DNA from: Polyangiaceae bacterium
GTDB lineage: Bacteria; Myxococcota_A; Polyangia; Polyangiales; Polyangiaceae
Direction of reading: 5' to 3'
Assembly (NCBI GenBank): GCA_016933275.1
Contig: JAFGBI010000303.1
Span: 1 to 64,000, forward strand
Length of the DNA stretch: 64,000 nt
Positions 54,090 through 62,811 of the stretch are shown here, one piece after another (the stretch's first letter is position 1; each line of letters opens with the position of its first letter). The notes under the pieces are model-generated. The model ran no database searches and was not told the origin of the DNA. It worked only from the letters and a program-made list of their open reading frames with translations. Position numbers and translations under genes: made by a program.

Positions 54090-54181
54090 CCGAACGCCGC
54101 CCGCGCCCAATCGGATCTGGAAGCCCCAATCAACGCGCTGATGCCGCGACCATCCCGTGGAGGGTCACCGAGGCACCGCCT

Positions 54182-54649
54182 CTACATCCCCGAAATGATC
54201 CTGAAGGAGTCCCCCACCGAGATGAGCTCGAGACGGTTGTCCGCGACCTTGCGGCGCCAGATATCGCCCTTCTGAGTGGGGACCTTGTAGCTCGCGCTGA
54301 AGGTGTACTCGACGTAGATTTCGTCGTTCCGTCCCCGCGCCACGCGTCGGTAGCGGATCTCGTAGCGAATCGCCTTGGTGCTGGCAAACTTCGTCTCGAG
54401 GTACCCCTGCAGACCCGCGTAGTCGAGGTCGTCGGTGGCGTCGGCGTTGCCTCCGTCCTCGTAGTAGGTCGGATCGGCCATCTCGAGGAGCTGGCTGGTG
54501 TTGCGCCGCTCGACCGCCTTCCGGTACTGCTCACAGAAGTCGATGACTTCGCGGTTGAATGCGTTGTCCTCTACGTCCGTGTTCGGGATGAAAGCCCGCG
54601 CACAGGCGGTAGCTAGGAGGAGGAGAAGGGGGAACGCTGCGAGCCGCAT
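54182..54649 (-). CDS. Lipoprotein, NTF2-like in part, function unknown
   Basis: 155 aa from the chosen ATG (54649), which gives a clean lipoprotein signal (MRLAAFPLLLLLATACARAF, lipobox ATAC). The mature part begins with a helical FNREVIDFCEQYRKAVERRN typical of SnoaL/NTF2-like beginnings, then alternating strands (AIRYEIRYRRVARGRNDEIY). The track begins 37 codons earlier. Converges with the zinc-ribbon gene. Confidence 0.72.
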   Translation of the reverse strand: MRLAAFPLLLLLATACARAFIPNTDVEDNAFNREVIDFCEQYRKAVERRNTSQLLEMADPTYYEDGGNADATDDLDYAGLQGYLETKFASTKAIRYEIRYRRVARGRNDEIYVEYTFSASYKVPTQKGDIWRRKVADNRLELISVGDSFRIISGM

Positions 54650-54900
54650 AACCGAGTTGGGAAACGCCACACGCGGACGTTCCATTCCAGACGGCGAGAA
54701 CCTGCCAGATCGTAGGGGCGGGCGGCAAGGCTGTGGATCTCGTCCGACGGACAGCCGCACGACCGACGGGCCGACTCATCCGTGGAGCGAGGCCAGGATC
54801 CGGATACCCCGGCCCAGAGAACCCCACCCTCTGGACCATGGGACTTGCCCTATCCGACGCTTTTTCCCAGCCGAGGTCGCCTCCGCCAGGGACTTTTCAC

Positions 54901-55926
54901 TCACGCCTTCACCTTGCGCAAGATCGCGCCAACGACGTCCGCGTCCCGGACGCCATCCGCCTCCGCGCGGTACCCGAGCACCAGCCGGTGCCGCAGAGCC
55001 GGCAAGACCAGCGCCGCGACGTCCTCCACGTCAGCCGCCATCTCGCCGCGGAGCGCAGCGCGCGCCTTGGCTGCCAGCACCAAGGCCTGGCTTCCCCGCG
55101 GGCCGGCGCCGAAGCGGACATACTGGACCACATCCTTCGGGGCATCCGGTGAGACGGGGCGAGATGCGCGAGCGAGCCGCACGGCGTAGTTGACAGCCTC
55201 GTCGGTGATGGGGATCCGAGGCACCAGCGCACCCAAGGAGCGGATCTCGTCCGCAGTCACGATCGGCGAGATGGTGGGAAGGGCGCCGGAGGTCGTCCTA
55301 CGCGCGATCTCCTGCTCTTCGTCCTCCGACGGGTATTCGACGTGGACCTCCAGCAGGAACCGGTCGAGCTGCGCCTCGGGCAGTGCGTACGTTCCCTCCT
55401 GCTCGATCGGATTCCGGGTGGCGAAGACCTGGAACGGGTCAGGAAGGGCGTGGGTTTCCCCGCCAACGGTGACGTGGCGCTCCTGCATCGCCTGCAGCAG
55501 GGCGGCCTGGGTCTTCGGTGGCGTGCGGTTGATCTCATCGGCCAAGACGAGGTTGTGAAAGATCGGTCCGGCCATGAACCGCGTTTCCCGGCGCACCACA
55601 GCGCCCGCCTCCACCTCGTGGAGCACGTCGGTTCCCGTGATGTCGGCCGGCAGCAAATCGGGCGTGAACTGGACGCGACCGAAGGTCAGCGACAGGGCTC
55701 GTGACACGCTCGAGACGAGCAACGTCTTGGCGAGCCCCGGTACGCCCACGAGGAGAGCGTGGCCACGTGCGAGCAGGGTAATGAGCATCGCCTCAACGAC
55801 CGTCTCCTGCCCCACGACGACCCGCGCCACCTCGCGGCCAAGCTCGCTCATCGCCGTGGAGCAGCGCGTCAGCAGCTCGAGAGCGTTCGCGTCACCGTCC
55901 GGAACCAAGGGAGATTGCATCGACAT
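54901..55926 (-). CDS. MoxR-family AAA+ ATPase
   Basis: 341 aa. Walker A GVPGLAKT, Walker B VLADEINRTPPKTQAALLQA, and RNPIEQEGTYALPEAQLDRF typical of MoxR. The C-terminal helical lid ends in VGAILRKVKA. MoxR proteins act as chaperones that mature partners, usually with DUF58 and VWA proteins encoded beside them; none are here, so the partner is elsewhere. ATG 55926 chosen; the track is 36 codons longer. Confidence 0.95.
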   Translation of the reverse strand: MSMQSPLVPDGDANALELLTRCSTAMSELGREVARVVVGQETVVEAMLITLLARGHALLVGVPGLAKTLLVSSVSRALSLTFGRVQFTPDLLPADITGTDVLHEVEAGAVVRRETRFMAGPIFHNLVLADEINRTPPKTQAALLQAMQERHVTVGGETHALPDPFQVFATRNPIEQEGTYALPEAQLDRFLLEVHVEYPSEDEEQEIARRTTSGALPTISPIVTADEIRSLGALVPRIPITDEAVNYAVRLARASRPVSPDAPKDVVQYVRFGAGPRGSQALVLAAKARAALRGEMAADVEDVAALVLPALRHRLVLGYRAEADGVRDADVVGAILRKVKA

Positions 55927-56032
55927 CAATCGCGCAGCGATGGGGCACCGAACGGGCGGCCTGACGCGGCGCAGCTTATCACCCAGCCCCGCTTGCCCCA
56001 ACCCCTGCCCTGGCGCTATGGGATGGCCAGTC

Positions 56033-56338
56033 ATGGCGCAGGCGGGAGCGGACAGCCCTCATGCGAAGCTCGCCGAGCCGAACGAAGGGGTGTTCGACAC
56101 GGGGCCGGCTTCGAGCGTTCGGACGGTGGTGGAGCGCCCCCCATGGGGTCTTGCGCGCGGCATGATCTCGAGTGAGCCCTGGGCGGTCACCACCCTGGGG
56201 ACGACGCTCGTTGTCCTCGGCCTCGGGGCGGTCGCATGGCGGGCGGTGGCGGGGTGGCGCGCTTCAAGGTCGCGGCGGCGGCAACAGACCCGCCGCCCGC
56301 CAGACCAGGGATACCTGTCCCCCCCCCAAACGAGGTAG
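56033..56338 (+). CDS. Small single-span membrane protein (101 aa)
   Basis: Inside a longer track ORF that starts at 55574 and is mostly antisense to moxR. From ATG 56033: a polar N-terminus (MAQAGADSPHAKLAEPNEGV), one span (AVTTLGTTLVVLGLGAVAW), then an Arg/Gln/Pro-rich tail (RASRSRRRQQTRRPPD). The span followed by basic residues looks real; no family recognised. Divergent from moxR. Confidence 0.5.
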   Translation: MAQAGADSPHAKLAEPNEGVFDTGPASSVRTVVERPPWGLARGMISSEPWAVTTLGTTLVVLGLGAVAWRAVAGWRASRSRRRQQTRRPPDQGYLSPPQTR

Positions 56339-56476
56339 CCCGATCGGTGCTTCGGGCGAACCGACCTCCCGAGGTACCAATCCGAAGCAACGGACCCAGA
56401 CCGGACACCGGAGCCGAACGCAGGAGTGATCGGTATGCCGCGACGGAGCTCGAACGAGCTGGTACCCTAGGGAATC

Positions 56477-57463
56477 ATGGCACGATGGGGGAGTCTAGCC
56501 TGGCGGCCGTTGTTCACCGTCGGCATCCTCCTCTTCCCCTTGTCCTGTGGTGGCGGACGGTCGGAGCGCAGGGGAGCGACGAACCCGCATCGCTCGCCCC
56601 AGCCGGGGCTGGCCGCCGCGGAGAGCCTGCGCGACTTCTCGACGACGGCCGGGCGGGTCGAGCGTTTCGAGGATGTCGATACGGTGATGACCCTCCAGAA
56701 CCGGCTCGGCTCGGGTGCGCTCAACGGCGTGGTGCACCTCGATTTGAGCGCTCGCGGCTGGGGCCCCCAGCTGGCGGAGGTGCTCGCACAGGAAGCGGAC
56801 CTGGGGCAGGTCGAGATCCTCGAGCTCAGTGACAACGGCATCGGTGCCGAAGGCGGCAGAGCCCTCGGCGAGTCGCCCCACCTCGGCGGTCTGCGAGTGC
56901 TCGACGTCGCCGGCAACGACCTCGGTGACGCCGGGATCACCGCGTTGAGTTCCTCCTCCCACCTCTCCCGCCTTGCCGAGCTCAACGCGAGCGGAAATGA
57001 CATCGGTCCCGAGGGGACTCGTGCGCTCGCGCGATCGAGCCTACTAGCCGGCCTCGGATCGCTCGATCTGACCATGGATCCGATCGGTCCCGAGGGAGCG
57101 GAGGCACTGGCCGCTTCATCGCTCGATCATCTGCATTCCCTGTTCCTGCTCGGCTGCGGGATCGAAGCACGAGGGGCGGCGGCGCTGGCAAAATCGCCGG
57201 TGCTCGGCGGCCTCCGGCTCCTCGCACTCTCGGGCAACGCCATCGGGGACGCTGGTGCCCGCGCCTTGGCCTCGAGCACCGTTCTCACCGAACTGCTGAC
57301 CCTCGATCTCAGCGCCAACGACATCGGGCCCGACGGCGCTCGCGCGCTCGCCGAATCCAAAGCCCTTGGCACCGTACGGGCGCTCGAGCTCTATGGAAAC
57401 GACGTCGGCGAATCCGGAACCGGATTGCTGAGGCACAGATTCGGCGCTGGCCTGAAGCAGTGA
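56477..57463 (+). CDS. Leucine-rich-repeat lipoprotein (ribonuclease-inhibitor type)
   Basis: 328 aa. Lipoprotein signal ending PLSCGGG, a short linker, then about nine LRRs of the RNI type with the repeated pattern LxxLxxLxLSxNxIGxxGAxALA (for example LEILELSDNGIGAEGGRALG and LTLDLSANDIGPDGARALAE). ATG 56477 with AGGGAATC upstream. Likely a surface or periplasmic binding protein. LRR-RNI lipoproteins are frequent in myxobacteria. Confidence 0.88.
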   Translation: MARWGSLAWRPLFTVGILLFPLSCGGGRSERRGATNPHRSPQPGLAAAESLRDFSTTAGRVERFEDVDTVMTLQNRLGSGALNGVVHLDLSARGWGPQLAEVLAQEADLGQVEILELSDNGIGAEGGRALGESPHLGGLRVLDVAGNDLGDAGITALSSSSHLSRLAELNASGNDIGPEGTRALARSSLLAGLGSLDLTMDPIGPEGAEALAASSLDHLHSLFLLGCGIEARGAAALAKSPVLGGLRLLALSGNAIGDAGARALASSTVLTELLTLDLSANDIGPDGARALAESKALGTVRALELYGNDVGESGTGLLRHRFGAGLKQ

Positions 57464-57504
57464 CCCCACGCTCGTGCACGAGGCGAGCCCCCCGATCGGC
57501 CCCG

Positions 57505-58461
57505 CTACATCGATCGCAGTTCGGCCACGACTGCGGCGAGCGCCCGCGGCCAGGCGCTCTGGAACAGGAGCCGGTGCCCATCGATGGGGTGCTCGAAGCC
57601 GAGGACGGCCGCGTGGAGCGCGTGGCGACCGAGGCGCGCGACCAGAGCGACGAGCGGGGTGCCCCGCGCCTCCCCTCCGTAGAGCACATCCCCCAGCACG
57701 GGTGTCCTTGCCCGTTCTGAAAGGTGAACTCGGATCTGATGGGTACGGCCCGTTTCGAGACGGCATTCCACGAGGGCGGCTAACCCGTGCGCCAGCACCT
57801 CCACGATTCGCACGTGGGTGACCGCCCGCCGACCGTCTGCCACGAACGAGCTGAAACGCAGCCGCGAGCGGGGATGACGACCGTGCAGCACGTCGATCGT
57901 ACCCTCGCGGGGAACGCCGATCGTGAGCGCGCGATAGATCCGATCCATGGAATGTGCCGCGAGCTGTCGCTTGAGTCCTTCCCTTGTAACATCGTCCTTG
58001 GCGACGACGAGGAGGCCGCTCGTATCCTTGTCGAGCCGGTGCACGATCCCGGGTCGCAACGCGCCCTCGGCGTCCTTGGCGTCGACCACCGAGGCAGAGA
58101 AGCCCGGTCGCGCCAGCAGGCCATTTACCAGCGTCCTCCGCGCGTGTCCCCGCGCTGGGTGCACGACCAGCCCCGCCGGCTTGTCGATCACGGCGAGGTG
58201 CTCGTCTTCGAACACCACGTCGAAGACCACATCAGCGTCCGGCTCCGCCCGTGAGGGAGGGGCCGGCCCCGGATCCACCTCGATCACCGCTCCGGGCCCA
58301 ACCACATCGCGGGGCCGGCAGGGAGCCCCGTTCACCAGCACCCGCCCTTCGGTGATCCAACGCTGGACGGTGGACCTCGATACCCCCAAGAGACGGAGAG
58401 CCAGGACCTTGTCCACGCGATCGCGAAGGTCGTCCGCTCCGAGCACCAACCGATGGGCCAT
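57505..58461 (-). CDS. rluD: RluA/RluD-family rRNA pseudouridine synthase
   Basis: 318 aa. S4 domain at the N-terminus (RVDKVLALRLLGVSRSTVQR) then the RluA catalytic domain with GIVHRLDKDTSGLLVVAK containing the catalytic Asp. The sequence is close to RluD (U1911/1915/1917 of 23S rRNA), but the exact target is not provable by eye. Converges with the LRR gene; 31 bases from the next gene. Confidence 0.9.
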   Translation of the reverse strand: MAHRLVLGADDLRDRVDKVLALRLLGVSRSTVQRWITEGRVLVNGAPCRPRDVVGPGAVIEVDPGPAPPSRAEPDADVVFDVVFEDEHLAVIDKPAGLVVHPARGHARRTLVNGLLARPGFSASVVDAKDAEGALRPGIVHRLDKDTSGLLVVAKDDVTREGLKRQLAAHSMDRIYRALTIGVPREGTIDVLHGRHPRSRLRFSSFVADGRRAVTHVRIVEVLAHGLAALVECRLETGRTHQIRVHLSERARTPVLGDVLYGGEARGTPLVALVARLGRHALHAAVLGFEHPIDGHRLLFQSAWPRALAAVVAELRSM

Positions 58462-58492
58462 GGGGGGGTCTCGGCCGGCCCCGCTGGTTCGG

Positions 58493-58756
58493 CTACCAGA
58501 TCCTGCTCTTGATGTGGCCCTTGGATTTCACGAGGATGTCTACGAGCGCCCGATCGTAGAAGTTCTTTCCGTATAACTCTGGGGACACCCGGCTCTTGAA
58601 CAACGCGCGTCCTTCTTCTATCTCCTCGTCGAGCTCCTCGAAGAGCGTGTCACTCTCGATCCCTCGTACGATCTTCTCTTCGTTGTAGAGGGAAAGGTCG
58701 CTGGCGATGGCGCGGGCGAGCCGACGGGCGGCCTCTTCGGTTTCGATCAGCGGCAT
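58493..58756 (-). CDS. Small helical protein, function unknown
   Basis: 87 aa from ATG 58756: EEAARRLARAIASDLSLYNE, EKIVRGIESDTLFEELDEEI, and a C-terminus SPELYGKNFYDRALVDILV. A compact all-helical profile that I recall as conserved in deltaproteobacteria next to various genes; no function known. The track start is 103 codons earlier and non-protein-like there. Confidence 0.7.
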   Translation of the reverse strand: MPLIETEEAARRLARAIASDLSLYNEEKIVRGIESDTLFEELDEEIEEGRALFKSRVSPELYGKNFYDRALVDILVKSKGHIKSRIW

Positions 58757-58815
58757 CTCGGTCGGTCTCCAGGGGTACCGGCAGTATCCCCCGTGGTCCC
58801 GCGCGGTGTCAAAGA

Positions 58816-60309
58816 TCACCCGCCCGGTGAGACTCTGGGATCCGGGCGTGGTGACGACATGGCACGCGCAGGAACGAAGGCGGCGCCAGCCAGCGCGCCC
58901 AGGACGCAGAAGGTCACCATCGAGTAGCGCCCCGCGCCGAAGAAGACCGCATGTGCCAGGGCGGTCGTCCCCACCACGGCCACCGCCAGGGCAGCAGGTG
59001 GGTGGACCTGCAGCCTGCGACCGAGGAGAACGGTCCCGAACACGAGGCCCAGGTAGGCAAGCCATCCGGGTCGCCCCAGGGCCGCGGCCCCCGCGGCCCC
59101 GAGCACGGCAGCCAGGGGCCAGGAGGCGGGCTCGACGAGACGGCCGCGCCAGCCTACCCCCTCACGCCAAATCGCCAACAGAGCCGCCAACAGGAGGAGG
59201 CGCTGCCAGAGGGCCTCCGCGAGATCGAGCCCACGCGCCACCCGGTTGCCAAAGGCCGCTTGGTTCGCGGTGTGTAGGTAGTAGCTCGCCGCCCCGCCAC
59301 CGTCGAAGGTCCCGGAGAGCTTGGCCGGGACGAGGGCAAGCCAGCGGAGTGGATCCGCGAGGACATCGCGAATTCCGGCTCGCCCGAAGCAGCGGTCCTT
59401 CTCCACCTCCCCGAACACGTGGCGGCATTCGAACGGGACTCCGACCCGTTCGATCGGAACCCACTGCCCGGTCGCGCCAGGAGCGGCGCCGATCAGCAGA
59501 TTCCAGCCCGCGTTGGCGCTCACGAACGCGCATGCCTCCGGGTGGAAGCGCCCCGGCGAGGACGCTGACATCATGAAGCAGTTCCGCAAGGTCCAGGGGG
59601 CGACCGTGAGCATGGCCAGCACCAGGGCCAGGAGCCCCGATGAAAGGCGTCCCCGCCAACCCGCCTCGGACCGGGCCGCCACGAGGCCGAACAGCGGGGC
59701 GAGGAGGATCGTCTGCGGTCGAACCAGCGTGGTGAAGCCGAGCAGTCCGCCGAGGGTGACGCGGAGCGCCAGCGACCGCTGTTCCTTGGCCTCGCGAGCC
59801 AGCACGGCCAACGCACCCGCCACCGCAAGGAGGGAGGCCACGACCCCCTCGGTCATCAACGCGGGCGTGTAGGCGATGAGGCCCGGGTGGACGGCGACGA
59901 CCCCCCCGCTCACCAATGCGCCATGCCGACCGGACACGGAGGCCCCGATCCGATGGGCCCCGAGGACACCGACGGCCCCGAGCACCGCGTTAGCGATCAT
60001 GGCGACCTCGGGCACGCCCCCGAACAGGGCGTACAGGCCGCCGATCATCGCGGGGTACCCGACCGGGTAGTGGGCGGCATAGGTGACCACCCCGTCTGGC
60101 CAGAGCCACGTGTACCCCTGGCCCGCTGCAATCCGCTGCGCGACCAGGTGGTAGTACGCCCCATCCGCCACGGGTGGGAATCGCCCCCAGGCCCAACCCA
60201 CGACGGCCAGGCGCAGGGCCAGGCCGAGTCCAGCCAACGCCAAGCCATCCATCCAGGGAGCTCCCTTCCCCGGCCGCTCCCGAGGGGAGGCCTCGTTCCT
60301 TCCCTTCAT
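58816..60309 (-). CDS. ArnT-like glycosyltransferase (GT39/GT83 type)
   Basis: 497 aa with about a dozen spans, start overlapping the maf stop (ATGA). The catalytic-site acidic region at the first loop (PPVADGAYYHLVAQRIAAG) and the LRxxTLLLAP-like stretch (LVRPQTILLAPL) match polyprenyl-phosphate-dependent glycosyltransferases. Substrate unknown; may transfer a sugar to lipid or protein at the periplasmic side. A long C-terminal membrane tail. Confidence 0.85.
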   Translation of the reverse strand: MKGRNEASPRERPGKGAPWMDGLALAGLGLALRLAVVGWAWGRFPPVADGAYYHLVAQRIAAGQGYTWLWPDGVVTYAAHYPVGYPAMIGGLYALFGGVPEVAMIANAVLGAVGVLGAHRIGASVSGRHGALVSGGVVAVHPGLIAYTPALMTEGVVASLLAVAGALAVLAREAKEQRSLALRVTLGGLLGFTTLVRPQTILLAPLFGLVAARSEAGWRGRLSSGLLALVLAMLTVAPWTLRNCFMMSASSPGRFHPEACAFVSANAGWNLLIGAAPGATGQWVPIERVGVPFECRHVFGEVEKDRCFGRAGIRDVLADPLRWLALVPAKLSGTFDGGGAASYYLHTANQAAFGNRVARGLDLAEALWQRLLLLAALLAIWREGVGWRGRLVEPASWPLAAVLGAAGAAALGRPGWLAYLGLVFGTVLLGRRLQVHPPAALAVAVVGTTALAHAVFFGAGRYSMVTFCVLGALAGAAFVPARAMSSPRPDPRVSPGG

Positions 60310-60917
60310 CGCGGCAGCTCCGTGAGGAGCCGAAGGGCCATGAGGTCGAGGAGCACTTCGCAAATGGGCAAGCCCACGACGTTGGAGTAGGAGCCATCGA
60401 TGCGTTCGACCAAGAACGCACCGATCCCCTGGACCGCGTACGCTCCGGCCTTGTCGAGCCCTTCCCCCGTCGCGGCGTAGCGCTCGACTTCACGAGCGTT
60501 GGCTCCGCGCAGGGTCACCCGCGTTTCGATGGTGCGCGCCGTGGTGGCGACGGTAGTCCCGATGAGGGGCCGGATGGCGTACCGTGTCAGGACAGAGTGG
60601 ACCCGCCCCACGAGCCGCCCTACCATCCCCGCCGCCTCGGCGATCGTGGAGGGCTTGCCGAGGATCTCCCCATCCACCACCACCGTCGTATCAGCGACCA
60701 GGATCCCCGAGCAGCCGGTCGCGGAGCCCGTCACGACCACCGCGTCGAGCTTGCTCGCGACGACCCGTCCGAGGTACTCGGCAGGCCCCTCGGCTGCTCG
60801 CACCCCTTCGTCGACCGCGACCGCGGCGATCCGCAGCGGGATGCGGGCAGTTTCGAGGATCTCCCGACGTCGCGGCGACGCGGATCCGAGGAGAAGCGGG
60901 GCGTCGGAGGTGATCAT
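60306..60917 (-). CDS. maf: Maf, nucleotide pyrophosphatase (house-cleaning)
   Basis: 203 aa. Hydrolyses modified or non-canonical nucleoside triphosphates. N-terminal LLLGSASPRRREIL, VVASKLDAV, VADTTVVVDGEILGKP, VHSVLTRYAIR and GAYAVQGIGAFLVERIDGSY are the Maf motifs in order. The track begins 24 codons earlier; ATG 60917 gives the family start. Overlaps the glycosyltransferase gene by four bases. Confidence 0.95.
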   Translation of the reverse strand: MITSDAPLLLGSASPRRREILETARIPLRIAAVAVDEGVRAAEGPAEYLGRVVASKLDAVVVTGSATGCSGILVADTTVVVDGEILGKPSTIAEAAGMVGRLVGRVHSVLTRYAIRPLIGTTVATTARTIETRVTLRGANAREVERYAATGEGLDKAGAYAVQGIGAFLVERIDGSYSNVVGLPICEVLLDLMALRLLTELPR

Positions 60918-61013
60918 CAGGAGCGGCGTCCGGCCGCATAGCACGGCTTCGCCCGCCACGAAAACGTCGCGGGATCTGCCCCACCCCACCGTGGTCGACT
61001 ATCGTCGCGCGCG

Positions 61014-62093
61014 ATGCCGCTCGGCCGAAGGCGTTTCGCAGCGAGCGGGTGCGCTGTCGCAGCCGCCGCCTCCCTGCTGGGTGGAGCGCACCGAGCCGTC
61101 GCGCGATGCCCGACCGACTCGAAGTATTCTCCCTGCCTCGACGCCGATGCCCACTGGCTCGCCCCGCCACACGCCTCGTTCCTCGGCGTCCCCGCTGCCG
61201 TCCCCCTCGGCCCCCCCCGACAGCGCGTCGGCGTCGCCTTCGGTTGGCTGGAGCGCCCCGTCGTGATGACCTTGCCTGGTCCCGACCCGGCCGGACGTGA
61301 GGTGTCGGTCGTCGAGCGGCTCCTCGCCCTATCCCTGCTCACCAGCCACGCCCTGTCTCGCCGGGTGACGCTCGATGCCGTTGTACCGTTCACGGTCACC
61401 CAGCGCGGTCTCGGCATCGAGGGGCTGACCTCGCTCGAACCCCAGCCGAAACCCCGTGTCCTCCGTGACCCTCGCGCAGGAATCAGCTTCGCGCTCGGCA
61501 ACGTGGAGGGTCCGCTCGAGCTTGCCTTGGCGACCCGTTACGTGATGGTGGTGCCGCTCGGGGACGAGCGAACCCTGGGTGGCGAACGCGGCTTCGTCGG
61601 TGCCCCATCATTTGCCGTGGCTGCCCGCCATGGTGGCCTCTTTGCGGGGGCCGAGCTCGGGGCGCGCCTTCGCATGCCCACTGCGCTCGGAGACAGTCGG
61701 CTCGGCACCTCACTCGCCGCTTCCGTCGGCATCGGGTGGGATGTGCTGACGAGGGGTCGCCTCACGCTCACCGCGGAAGCCATCGCGACCCCGGTGCTCG
61801 TGCGCCAACGGCAAGCCTCCGAGGACGCCGGGTCGCCGCGCCTCGTTCCCGCCGAGTGGCTCGCGGGGATCGGCTCGGCGCCCTTCGGGACAGGGCGCCC
61901 CGTGGTAAGCCTCGGCTTCGGCTCGGGGATCCCGCTCTCCCGCCCACCGAGGGGCTTCGAGACGGACGGCCCGAGCTCCGCGGTGACCACACCTCACCTG
62001 CGTGGAGTCCTCTACCTCCGACAAGAGTTGGGACGCCCGCGCGAGAACACCTCCCGATCCGCCACCGGACCCCTCAGCCGACGCCAGCGGTGA
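61014..62093 (+). CDS. Exported probable outer-membrane protein
   Basis: 359 aa. Twin-Arg-like start with a signal peptide (MPLGRRRFAASGCAVAAAAS, cleavage after VAR or similar), then a beta-rich body with many alternating strands (RVTLDAVVPFTVTQRGLGIE; LELALATRYVMVVPLGD; GELGARL...). I infer an outer-membrane barrel or porin-like protein; no family named. The first residues RRRF suggest possible Tat export. Convergent with the OPX gene by one base. Confidence 0.7.
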   Translation: MPLGRRRFAASGCAVAAAASLLGGAHRAVARCPTDSKYSPCLDADAHWLAPPHASFLGVPAAVPLGPPRQRVGVAFGWLERPVVMTLPGPDPAGREVSVVERLLALSLLTSHALSRRVTLDAVVPFTVTQRGLGIEGLTSLEPQPKPRVLRDPRAGISFALGNVEGPLELALATRYVMVVPLGDERTLGGERGFVGAPSFAVAARHGGLFAGAELGARLRMPTALGDSRLGTSLAASVGIGWDVLTRGRLTLTAEAIATPVLVRQRQASEDAGSPRLVPAEWLAGIGSAPFGTGRPVVSLGFGSGIPLSRPPRGFETDGPSSAVTTPHLRGVLYLRQELGRPRENTSRSATGPLSRRQR

Positions 62094-62094
62094 C

Positions 62095-62811
62095 TCAGAA
62101 AACGCGATCCTCGACAAAGATCTGATCGCCAGCCTGCAGCGGAATGTCAGGAGAACGCCCGTCCATGATCGCGCGGATGCTCAACACCACCGTCATGGCC
62201 CCATCGGAGGTCTTTCGGGTGAGCTTGACGCGGTCGGTATCGGCGATCGAGTTGAGTCCCCCGGCGAGCGAGATCGCCTGGACCAAGGTGATGCCTGGTT
62301 CGAGCGGGAAGCTGCCCGGCTCCTGGACTTGACCGAGCACGGTGACTCGCTTGCTGTTGTAGGCCGTGACCCGGACCACGATGCTCGGATCCGTGAAGAC
62401 CTTCTTCTCGATCAATCGACCCCGGTAGACCTCCTGGACCCGCTGCGGCTCGAGCCCCTCGACCTTCAGTCGGTGGACATAGGGGAGATCGATCGTCCCG
62501 TCCGAAGCCACCTGATACTCCGTAGGGAGATCCTTCTCGCCCACGATCTCGACCACGAGGACGTCACCGGGACCGAGAGTGTTGCTCTCGACCGGTAGGG
62601 CCAGCTTCACCTGAGAGTTATCGGGTTTCGGGCCGCACGCGAAGACAACGAACAGGCAGAGGAGGACGCCGCGCAGCCAACCGGCCGATCCGAGCCCATG
62701 CCCCCGCTCCGGGCGACCTGTCCCGCCGCCGACGGCAGGATAGGTCCGGGTGCCACGCACACCACGGCGCCTTCCCGAGAGGGCAGACGTGGGTTTCGGG
62801 GCGGCGCTCAC
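62095..62811 (-). CDS. Short OPX (Wza-type) polysaccharide export lipoprotein
   Basis: 238 aa. Lipoprotein signal (LFVVFACGPK) after a basic, Gly-rich N-terminus. Poly_export domain (LGPGDVLVVEIVGEKDL; SDGTIDLPYVHRLKVEGL) then an SLBB-like region (RVTVLGQVQEPGSFPLEPG; LVQAISLAGGLNSIAD). It lacks the C-terminal amphipathic helix that lets Wza span the outer membrane, so it is a short OPX. Its start overlaps the next gene by four bases. Confidence 0.9.
   Translation of the reverse strand: MSAAPKPTSALSGRRRGVRGTRTYPAVGGGTGRPERGHGLGSAGWLRGVLLCLFVVFACGPKPDNSQVKLALPVESNTLGPGDVLVVEIVGEKDLPTEYQVASDGTIDLPYVHRLKVEGLEPQRVQEVYRGRLIEKKVFTDPSIVVRVTAYNSKRVTVLGQVQEPGSFPLEPGITLVQAISLAGGLNSIADTDRVKLTRKTSDGAMTVVLSIRAIMDGRSPDIPLQAGDQIFVEDRVF

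Noticed and set aside
55935-55970. Third copy of the palindromic element (GGGCACCGAACGGGC matches copy X for 15 bases)
   Set aside because: Only this short string matches; no arms or trailing hairpin are present, so I treat it as chance.
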